Source: Hydractinia symbiolongicarpus
Lineage: Eukaryota > Cnidaria > Hydrozoa > Anthoathecata > Hydractiniidae
Reading direction: 5' to 3'
DNA length: 64,000 nucleotides
Assembly: GCF_029227915.1 (NCBI RefSeq)
Contig: NC_079888.1
Span: 17,770,001 to 17,834,000 of the forward strand
The translations under genes and the position numbers were made by a program. Shown in pieces: positions 44,001 through 56,000 of the stretch. The notes beneath the pieces are model-generated. The model had not been told where the DNA came from. It saw only the letters and a program-made list of their open reading frames with translations, and did not search any database. Numbering within the stretch: the first letter of the stretch is position 1; each line of letters starts with the position of its first letter.

Positions 44001-47000
44001 ACTGTAAAATAACATTTTTGGCTTTTACCAGAACTTTGTTGCCTTTTATAAAATCATCTATTGTAGCTTCCTTCACTGATAGTCCTAATTCACAGACTTC
44101 AAACATGATATCGAGTCTTGTCTGTCCACTTAACCAGCACAACCTTCCTATTAAAGCTCTGAATTCCCTGATCCATTTTCATTTAGTGGACAATTCTTCT
44201 TTCCCTTTTTTCTTTTTCTATTTAATGGGCTCATTATCTTCAACATACGCATTTTGGTTGATTTAAATGGTAAAATCACTGTGTTGGCTCAACCTTAACC
44301 CAAGATAACGAAAGATACAACAAGAAACACTTTCCGTAAAGGTTGTATAACATTTTTGATGAAATTCTCATTTCCGCCCCAACAAAAATCATCAACATGT
44401 GCGGCCATTACTCCTGATAATTGCTGACCATGATGCTAGTAGAATATTGCAGGATCATTCTTACTCACTGAGACATTAAGATTTATGAGCTCTTCTTTTA
44501 CATGCAAATACCAACAGCGAGAAGCATCCACCAAACCATAGATGCATTTCTTAAGCTTCCACAAAGGATTTCCATTATCAGCTTCTTTTGGAGGTTTCAG
44601 GTGAACAGTTCTTTCAATTTCCTTTCTTTGTAAAAATGCAGATTTGTTATCAATAGAATTGCATCTCCAATTATTGTAAGCAATGAAGGTGAGTATCAAA
44701 CGCAAACTTTCCTTCAAGCAAGTTGGGGAGTCTTTTAAAATGTCATTTTCTGTCTCCTCAAAACCCTGTGCAACTAATCTGGCTTTTGTCTTTTTCTTCC
44801 CATTCAATTTTTCCACTTTGTCAATATTAGCATCCAAGACATCTGAATCTGCAAATGTTACTTACGAAAGAAGTATACCTCTTCTGTGTTTATTGGCGGC
44901 CATCTTTCAATTTCCTCCTAATCAACACATGACAATGAATTACTATTCACATCTCATATATTTTAAAATAGGATTTGTATTTTCCAGTTGCTTTACCACC
45001 TCTTGATATAAATTCCACATCTTTAACTATATCACAGTCCTTGAACTTACACAAATGATTTAGCTTTCAGTTTTGGTCTTGTATGTCCCTGCTTTTTACA
45101 TCTAAGGAAAGTTCACTTATGCTGCTGCTGCTGGTTAGGTTATTCATATCATTTAAACTTGTCTCTCATTTCTAATGGCATCCCTTGTTTCTGGCCCATC
45201 ACTTTGGAAGTTTTGCAAATCAATCTCAGAATTTTCTTCTTTATCACTGTCTCACTATCTCCATCAACTATTATTTTGTCATTCACAGGATTATCGGTGT
45301 TAATTAAAGATATTATTGGTTCACTTCTGCAACTTTTTTTGGGAGTAGCATCAATCAGAGAAGAACCTTTGTCTTTATGGATAAGACAAGGGTGTACACG
45401 GACGTACAAACTGCCATGCTTTATTAAAACCTTTTTCCATCCTGTCCTATGACACTACCTGGGCCTTTCCAAGCATTGCTTGTGTTTCTTTTATAAAATA
45501 CTTGTCCCCAGTTTCTAATCTAACATCACCTGACGTTGCTTTTCTAACCTTTTTCGCTGATTCACTTGGTATGAACGCCTTCCGTGCAGAGTCATAGCAT
45601 TTAGATTTGTTGCAACAATCTCAAGTCTTTCCTTCTAAAGCTGGTAACTTTGCATTATCGCAGCTCAAAAGATTTGGGTTGAATCCAAAAACAAGTTGGT
45701 AGCACTGTAGCCATTGACATTTTTTGGGGAATTCTTGGCGCTCACTGACCAGGCTACTACCATGTCCAAATCCACTGTGACTTTATCCTCCATCATCTTG
45801 CTAACATAACCAAGAATAGAATTATGCCTTTCCAACAAACCGTTGCTCCAAGGGCTTTCTGCAGCTGTTATGCATATTCTGATGTTGACATTTCCACACA
45901 TCGATACAAAATCCTCATTTTGAAATTCTCTGCCGTTATCAACTAGAAATTTTTCAAAAGAACCAACTATGGAGATCCATATTTGAAAGATTCGTCTGAT
46001 TATCTCTTCTTTCCTTTTTGTTTTGATGACGCATGAAGTACTGTAGCGAGTAAAATGGCCCACTAAATGCAAGAACCAAACCTTTGGTGAATCTGACCAT
46101 TCTTTTCGATCTAATGCTACACTTTCATGGAATTGTCTTGCCATTGGAAAACCCACAATCAGGGTTGGCTTTGGCTTTTGTATTTCAAACAAATTTGGCA
46201 GGAATGCTCAAGCTCATTAAGATGATTAACTGTCTCAACCTCATTAATATTTGCATCTATCAGCAACTGTTTTAGTCTTGAGCTATTAGGATGACTGAAC
46301 TGGCAATAAAGTTTGACTGCAGCAGCCTTCTTCTGCAGTGGTGTTTTCTGTTGTAAAACATTACATATCACAAGTGTAGGTTAGTAGGTTAACAAAAATA
46401 TCCTAGAATATAAAACTTTTATAGTGCATTGTAGTTTTTCTTCTTTACCGTCTTGTTCTTGGTTGTAGTGATTTATATGCCAGTTAGCCTAACTAATTTC
46501 AAAGTATATATCCTGTTATTTGTTTTTATGAGGAACCATGAAGGTAGCTCTAGAGTGGTTAAAGCTTCCATTGGAGCTATAGAAACCTTTTTATGAAATT
46601 TCTACTGAACTAGACAACAGGTGGTGAACGAATCCACAGTCTCTAGAATATGAATCGAGCACTCTATCGACTGAGCTACTGATCCCCAATTCATTCATCT
46701 GTTTCAAGCATTCTCTTTTTTTTATAGTGCGTTTGAAAGAATGGAAAGTGTCAGTAATATTCAATGTTATGTATTCAAAAATAATTTACTAAGTTCAAAT
46801 AAAATAAGTTTTGGTTTGTTTGTTTTTTGTAGAAAAGGCAGAAGAACAAAAGGCTTTACAAGGTGGTTCTGAAGAATTGTAAGTTTTTGCATATGTATTT
46901 TTTCTTGTTGTTAATTTCGAGTCGAGCTTTATTTTATATTTTAAATATTTAGAACATTTAACATAATAGACTACTACTTTCAGAGAGAACAGTGCTAACT

Positions 47001-50000
47001 GTGTTGTATTAAGAAGGTACCTAAGGCAATTGGTAACATAAAATTCTCCTTGCATTTTTTATGGGTTAGTTGGAAAATGAAATGTTGCACACAAAGATCT
47101 GATTAGGTAAACAAGAAATGCATGTTGTATGTAAATAGAAAACCCAGGGGCTGGCAAATCACTGTATTTAGTTACATATGTACAAAAGATGGTATATTTT
47201 GTACATAATAAGATTATTTTATGCATTTATTTCTCAGGATGCATGTTATGGTTTAATATGAACCACAATAGGTTATCAATGCAAGCTATAACTTTCCTAT
47301 TCTAAGCTCTCTTTTTTATTTCTTGCATGAGCATAATGTTTTCCTCCTTATTTCTTCTTTGAGACCTTATCTGCAAATATCTTATATAATTTTGAATCAT
47401 TTTATGTTGTTGTTTAACCCAATTACTCTCCAAAATCGTATCAAACACAACAAATGACTATTATAAGACATACACAGAATTTTGTCTATTCATGCGTTTC
47501 CATCCACAAGCGTACAAATATGAAAGCGTACAAATATGAATAAAAATATATGCACAGATAAAGTATTTTGTCACAGGTCTGTTACCATTTTAAGTGGTAA
47601 ATGAAATGAGTGATAATACAAGAGGGGTCATAATGTGCAAGTTCTTTATGCAGTTGAGTTAGGAATACAAGCATCTTCATTTTCTGCAGCAATTTTTGGG
47701 ACTGGTTACATGATTTGTTGATATTTGTGCAATTTTGCAAGCAATGGTTACATCTGGAATGTATTTAAAAAGCCAGTTGCACAGCAATCCGAAAGGGATT
47801 GTAATTGTAGAAACTTATCCTTAAATATGCAAATAAAATTTTCCTGAAATAAAAATATTTTACCAAACTTATGTGTTCACATCAAACATGAAACATCCAT
47901 GTTTATTCTAAGATTTGGTAACCCTTACTGACCCCTAATCAGTATATTAATGGCTGATGATTTTGTAAAAAATTGAACAATTGTTATTCAGTGTTGTGAC
48001 CCCATCGTCAGGATGTCATCGCCTGGTAATATATTGTAATTAATTAAAGTGACGTATTTTTTGTAAGAGAATGTAATAACTCAAGGGCTCTGTTTAACTC
48101 TCATAAATTTTTATTCTTTGAATAATCGCCTCAATTATTGGAACTTTACTTAATAATACGACTTTCTAATGTGCTAGTCTATTATTTGTTAGTCTTTTAT
48201 GTAAACTGTTACGTCATTGTTTTGTAATTGATATAAAGTCTGTTTGTTTTCAAAATGAAAGATTGACTTTATCACTTGTGACTTTATCACTTGTGAGTTT
48301 ATCACTTGTGAGTTTATCACTTGTGAGTGCGACACACTCAGATATTTTGCCATTATAACACCCATGGATGGTTGAATTTTGTGAAATTAGATAGTGAATT
48401 AACGGTGTTCAAAAATAATGTAAAAGGATATTTTATATGGACAAAATATGCTTAGATATAATAGAATATAAAGAATGGAGAAGTATAATTAGATAAGAAA
48501 GTGTAGAGACTTAATAGTTCCTGGGGCAAAGCTCAGAGGTAGACCGAGAAAAACTTGGCAGGAGGTAATAAGGACAGACTTGATGCAGAGGATTTTGGGT
48601 TAGAGCTAACACAGTGTCGATCAGATTAAAAGAAGGTTAATAATATACCTCGTCCAACCCATGCTAGTATGGAAAACGGACGTGAAGCTGAAATGATAAT
48701 AGGTTAATGACGTAAGTGAGGCTAGTAAAGTTTGTGTTTGATGAAAAAGATAAATGTATATGATTAATATCAAAGTTTTTCTGTTACTAGGTACATTGTT
48801 AATGAAAACAAAAATTGAAAGAGTTTCTCTAAGTTTTCGCTGGGTCTGATGACCCAAGTGTCATTGTATGGATTTTAAATTATATTATTATTTGATTTTA
48901 CCAAAGATTCATGAAAAACGTCTTTTGGTGAATAAAGTTTCATTTCCTATTTTAGCAGTCCATTAGAAATATACAACTTTATTTAATTCGTTTTTTAAGA
49001 AACTAAGCAAAGGGCCTAGAAGACTATGTTTCTTATTTTTTCATGATTTTTGCATTAAAAGTTTACAAATAGGGGTTATTTATTTATCATTTAGCATAAA
49101 TAATACACTGGGGAATTCTAACCTTTGACCTCTATTTGTGATGTCATATACCTTTGAATCAATGATGTTCACAATGATGACAAGTTGATGATTGTGTCAT
49201 GTCATCACTATTGACCCAGATTAATAATACGTCATCTAGCCATAAGAATCAATAATTTATTAGATCCAAAGAAGATTTTTTGTAGGGTTCACTTAATAAT
49301 AAAATTTTGTAGAGAAGATGTAATTTTTTATGAGGCACGGAATTCTAATTAAAGCTATTAATTGGGACACTTCAAGGAAGTAATTAACACAGTTATTTGG
49401 AGGAAAGAGTGGTTGGGCATGCAGCAAAAGAAAATGGTGTGATTCATGTTGTATTTGTTTTTGTATGAATGAAGACAAAATGGTAGTATTAACTAAAGCG
49501 GCACAAATTATTACTTTGAGTTACTTATCAGTTTGTTTTGTTATTATCTGGTGTGGTAATCTGGTGTTATGGATATATCTGAGGCGAACAACTTCAAAGG
49601 CTTCCACATACATAAAAGCAATAATCATTGCTACATTACCAGTGGTTGTTATAAGTATGTATGTTTTTTTGTTCATCTGTGATGTTTAATTAAAAAAAGA
49701 TTTCTTGGAAAACATTTTCTTACACTGACAGCCAGAAATTGAAAAAATTGTTAGCGGCCTTGGAAATATTTAAATGTGGATTGTATTCCTCGCTTTTTGT
49801 TTGATTAACTGATATTATATGCATAATTGTCAATTAAGGCCACAACCACAGTTGTCGCTCTCTATGTTACCTATATTTTAATGTTACTTTTGTTCTTCCC
49901 AAGCTCTTACTTACTCACTGTTTTTATTTTTTTTTAGGTTTACCACTCAACATGTTTCAAGTTTTTATGAATTTTCGTGATGGAGGCAGTTGTATGCATA

Positions 50001-53000
50001 TCCGCTTTTTACAGTATATTACTCTCTTCTTTCCTAAACTGACGGTAGTCAATCTTATAGCTGTCATGTCTCTAGTGCGGTATCTTGATATCATAAATTG
50101 GAAGCATAAACATTTACTTGAATATACAAAAACAATTGTTACTTGTGTCACTGTCTATACGTTGATTTTATGCACACCGATTGTGTATGAAATGTACCTG
50201 TATTTTTTGAGCCCCACACCTCGTAGTGTATGTATAGAAAAAACACATGGTAAAGAAGCTCCCTTACCAGCACCAATTTACAGTCTTGTTTCAATCACGT
50301 TTAGTGTGACGTCTGCAAGCTTTGTTGTTCTTGTGACCACAGTTTGTTTGCTACGATTAGTACACCGTCATGAAAAATCAGTTTCAAAAATATTTCGCAA
50401 AAAAGTCAGAATGGATACAAGGCGTATCATGGCAACGCAAATTTTATGGATATCTTTCGCTGTCTATTGGATGCCTTATGGAATACTACATACGCTCGGT
50501 AACAGTATTGCTGTTTCGAAGTACGTCCATTGTGCCATTATTTTGCAAGCTATTGCGTATTCATCATTTTTTACTTTACCAACTGTTTATTATGCAATGG
50601 ATTTTGAGTATGGAAAATACATAACTAATATATTTAAAAGAATTTTGCGAAAACTAATGAAATAAAGACAGATGTTATATTTCTAACATTGTATTTCTGT
50701 TGCTAACTCAAATAATAGCAATAATTAGTAAATGACAATTATTGTAAATTATTTTTATTATGCCATTATAAACTAAATATAAATCTTTTTTAACAGTGAA
50801 TGATTAAAATAGTAGCTGAATAACCCGAAGGATTTATTCGTGTATAGTCCGAATTGTTTTTATAAAACTTGTTTTTTGGTTTATTATGTTATGTTAGTAG
50901 CGTATTTATTTGTTTATTATGAAGTATTTTTTATTTGTATAATCATATTTGTTATATAACTTCCCCATTTCCATCAAATTTGCATCGAATATGCAGGCAT
51001 ATTATGATGTAAGAATAATGTATTTTTTTTGTCTGTTTTTAATACAGTGCAATTGTCATGATCCAGCTATGCTATGTTTTTTATAGGTAATTCCACATTT
51101 TTTTTCACTGATTTTTTATTGCTATGTATACATCACACTAAATGTTTTATTTTTTCAGAATTTTCGTATTCAATAAAAACTGTACATTTTAATGCTGTGT
51201 AATGACAACTTGACCTTTCTGTTTTTATGAATTGTTTCCTCTATTTCTTGAGTTATTTCCTTTCTAGCAGTGCTGTCTCATGCTTGCTATAGATGAGAAG
51301 AATTCGGACAGTAATGTCTATGCCTTGTAAATGCAATAACTCATTAGACTTTTTTGTTTCTGTTGATATATTTTATTTGCTGTGTATATTTCTCCTTATA
51401 CTTTTTAAAGGTATTATGAAATATGTTAATTTTGTTTGTTACAAATTTTGTTTGTTACAAATAGTTTTACTACGTAAAGAATAAAATAAAATTTGTAGGA
51501 TTTTATTTAAAAACTGTAATTAAAAACAAAAATGAAAGACTTCCAAGTTAATTAAATTAACCCTAATTCAAAAATATAATACGTCTAATTAAGGGACACA
51601 TAAACCTTTGTTTAGAGTACTTCCTAGATTGCTACGTAATGACCCGAAAATTTGGGTTCTACTTTCGATTCTCAAAAAAACATGGTAATAATTTCTCCTA
51701 TTTCACTTAAGATTGTGTTGAAAGTAAATTATAATTAAGTTTTTATATGTGTTTTGGTGTTTTCACCTAAAAAATTAAAATCTTCTAAATGTGGCCACTC
51801 AGTAAAATGAAGTTGCATGGGTAGTTTGAATGTTTGAATGTTTGAACACCAAGGAATTAGAAAGTTAACGTACACACTTTGAGTAGGAGATTGATAGAAG
51901 CTTATTAGAAGAATATTGTCATAGAAAGACGCTACTAACGTAATTTAGTGATATTGTTAGTCGAATCTTGTAGTAGTGACAATCCTTATTCAGGCCCGGT
52001 CGGAAGACGCTTGCGATCGCACGTGCACACGCCCAAACACGCGCAACAAAATTTACGTGAGCGATTTAGCGCTCGCGGGGGTAAATTTTCCCGATCGGGC
52101 CTGGTTATTAATGCTCTAGGATCGATTAGGTTCTGTCAAAAGTCAGTGTTGCTTTAGAACTGTATACCGAAACCTTTCCATATCGAAAAATATCAAGAAA
52201 TTTTAATTAGCTTTGGTATGATACACGATCAGATTAATCGAATTCGATTTGTGGAAATTCGATTAATTGGTTTGTGTATCATGTAAAAATCGTATGCTTC
52301 CGGCATGCTCAGACTTGTCGAATTCGATTTTCAAAAAGTTGGATCGGTTTAACTTTTTCGATTAATCGAAAGGTTTATAGCCAATCAAAATGCTTAAGGC
52401 CGTACATTAAATAATGTGCGTTCAAAAAATATGAGTTTCTATATAAAAAATAAACATTAGCAGAGGAACTTTAAAAACAATCAACGAGATTTTATCAGTG
52501 AATGAAGCTTATTAACAGAAAAATATCAAATAACACACTCAGTTTCTAAGGTTTTCGTAAAATTTTTAGTTGTTGTAATAATAACTGTAACAGCAGCGAG
52601 TTCAACCCTGTCTTCGCTCTCTAAAGACATTTTATCCAAAGGAAATCTGTTCAGTTTTATATTAATGTTCAATATAATTTCGATAATTCGAATTCGATTA
52701 ATTGTTCGTGTATCATCACCTTGTCACCTGTTAAGTTTCGATTTTATTTTAATGCTCAATATAATTTCGACAAATCGAATTCGATTAATTGTTCGTGTAT
52801 CATCACCTTGTTACCTGCTAAGTTTCAATTTTATTTTAATGCTCAATATAATTTTGAAAAATCTACTTCGATTAATTGTTCGTGTATCATCACCTTGTTA
52901 CCTGTTAAGTTTCAATTTTATTTTAATGCTCAATATAATTTTGAAAAATCGAATTCGATTACTCGAATCGTGTATCACTGCCTTTACATACCTATTCAGC

Positions 53001-56000
53001 TGTCGCAGCTAAGTCAATAAAAAATATATCACATCCGTTATTTATATATTTAAGATTTTGTGCGGGTTAACATGACCTGGTTTTGGCTGACAGACAAAAT
53101 ACAACTATTATTTTAGACACTGTTTTATTACCATAAGTAGTACAATTTCACTATGGAAAATTGGTATAATAACAACAATAGTTTCTCATTACTGTGAGAA
53201 GAAGGAGAAAGAGCCGGGAGAAAGGGTGAAACAGCCAACCGTTAGGATGGAATCTTCAAGGACGTTAAAACATCCCGTTACTTACTCACTCACTCATTCA
53301 CTCACTCACTCACTCACTCACACACTCACTCACTCACTCACTCACTCACTCACTCACTCACTCACTCACTCACTCACTCACTCACTTCTATAAAATTTGT
53401 GGTGATATGTATTTAACTCTTTTGAACAAATCATTATCCATTTCAAAGCAAAACAGTTTTCCAGTAACACCCATTGTTTAAAACATGTTTTTATAGTTTA
53501 ATATATCTTTAATGAATTTTTGATATGCTCCTCATATTTTTTGCTCATCACACACTAATTGATTAGTAGCAAAAGAATGGATGACCAGGATACAACTTAA
53601 TCACTAAACTTGTAACGAAATGCGAGTGTTCTAATTTTTTTGAGGTCGATATTAGAATTCCGTATGGTAATCAGTACATACCTTTGGCAAGTATGCAGGC
53701 CTATCAATAAGGGAAGAGCGATCACTCTTGCTTACGCAAAGACGTGAGAAACTGGCTAAGCCATTAATTGCTCCCCTGCTCTTGTATTTCATAAGAACTT
53801 AGTTTATAAGAATGGTAAGGCTGAGATTTTGACTAAAATTAAGAGTGTAAAAAGGTAGAAAGAACTTACACTAAACTCCTTCACAGATTATAGAAACAAT
53901 TTAGTTTGTTCGCTTTTTTGTTACTATGCATATATGTTTTACAATAAGATAACTTTAACATGATCTGTTTATTTTGATACAAAAAAAGACTTTATATTTC
54001 CAGTCCAGGTAGCAGTTTTGCTTTGGGGGACTTAAACTTAATATATCTCTGCGATGCCAAGCCATAATTTCATCCGAGGGGAAGATTTTTGAAATAGCAC
54101 CTCTAGATTGCTGAGAAAATGCATTAAAATCAAACAAAATTATTTTCTATTTTTTTTTTTAATTTCTTGATACTAAAATACCAAAGTTATTACAATATGG
54201 TAAGTAAAAAACAGCTAGAAATTTGTTTAGCTACTCGCACCTTAGGAATTACTGTTCTTCTGCATGTCAGTTGACATTAATACCCCAAACTTGTCTTGTG
54301 GATTTCTTTAAAAATTTAAAACATTTTTTATAGTGGTATCCATATTTTGTTTTTATGTTTCATGTGACAAAAAGGAGCATGCAGTTTGAAAATTGTTCGA
54401 ATTAACGGAGCTCTAATTAAGCAGCACAAAATATAGGACTTTATTAAACCAAATTTAAGGGCTGGAAAATTTGTTCGAATTAACGGATGTGCACTGTATA
54501 CTCCAACAAATTAATTAACGAGATATGGTGCGAAATATAGCGTTTTCTTTTTTCATAGGATAAGACATCAATAAGTATATAAAATATTATTTTTTAGTAT
54601 TTCATTGCACTCCCTCCTTATCTCTTTTTTTTTTTTACAGTAAGCAGCTTCTTATCACACCAACAGTTGGTTCGCGAAATTTAATGCATTTGTTACATGG
54701 CAATCAAGTCAAAGGTAAAAGTAATTTTTTTGATATACATACCGTGATCTAACTCTTTGATATTAAATCTTATATAGATAATAGTATGACCTGCTCGCTC
54801 TTTTTACATAGAAGAATGCACTCTAAAAATCTTCACGGTGAAATTAGACTTACAGTTCAGAATATGCTATGAAATTGCTCATCTTGAAATTTTGCTTGAA
54901 CCCTGAATGAACGAGTTTTTTTTTAGTGATTCGCTTGCGTTTTAACCACATTTCAATTTCGTTTTTTTGTAAAATTAAATGTTATTTCCATTTTACTGTA
55001 GACTTTATGAAATTTACACACAGCTAAGAATATGCTAAGAATATATCAGGATGATTTTTTGCCCCAAAGTTGAGAATGTTTATATTTTTAAAAGAAAGTA
55101 TGTACTTATAACTGCAGAAGAAAGAAAAATTAACATACATTGTTTATGAGAGCGTAAAAGTACTAATTATTAATAATTTAATCCTCTCAATGTCATAGTC
55201 ACTGTATTATAAAGTCACACTACTTTAGTTGGGCTATTATAAGGAGAAGGGCTATCTTTTCGCCATCTTTGTTGTAGTAAAATATTTCTAACCGACCATC
55301 GTTTTCAACTAAAACTAACTGAATCTAATGTCACGCAAGCCAAGCCGGCAGCAGTGCATAAATGCACAATAATCTTCGCCACTTCTTCATTTAGTCAATC
55401 AAAAGAAGATAGATTTTTTTTCTCAATAATATGTTGTATTAAAGTGATTTTAAGTGTATCTGTAATTTTAGAGGAAGAAGAGAAAGCTCCGAAGAAATCT
55501 TACATGGGTGCAAAAGATTTTTTAAAACAAAACAAAAAAGAACTACTACAAGATGTCTTATCAGAAGACAACAAACAACACAAAAAAAGAAAATTTAGTG
55601 ATATCAATTTCTTCGAGAATAACAAACATCCGGACAAGAACCAATCAAAAGATTGTAATATAAAGCGAAAGAGTCACGAACCAAAACAAATACCCGCCCT
55701 GCCTAAATTAGGGCGTGGTTTTGGTCGATCAAGTGTTATTGAATTTTCAGATAACGAAGAAGATTGTTTAAGTTATAATAATTACACTGGTGAAGAAACT
55801 GAACGAACAGTGACCACTCTAAAAAGCAATAATGATAGCTTAATCAGTGAACAACAGAAAAAACAAAACGTGCAAAAATTTTCACATTCAAGTACTAAAG
55901 CAAAGGTGAGGAAATTCAGTTTGTTATCGACTTTGTGTTGGCAGGGTGGTTAATAGGGCTAAGTTAGCTTTGTATATGTATGCAATCTTCCGCAGCAAAC

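Noticed and set aside
46622-46688. Functional tRNA gene on the minus strand
   Set aside because: The B-box deviates from consensus and the acceptor stem is poor; treated as a tRNA-derived repeat.
52665-53020. Two overlapping ORFs with repeated peptide units
   Set aside because: They result from the 87-bp tandem repeat, whose length is divisible by three, and have no domain signature.
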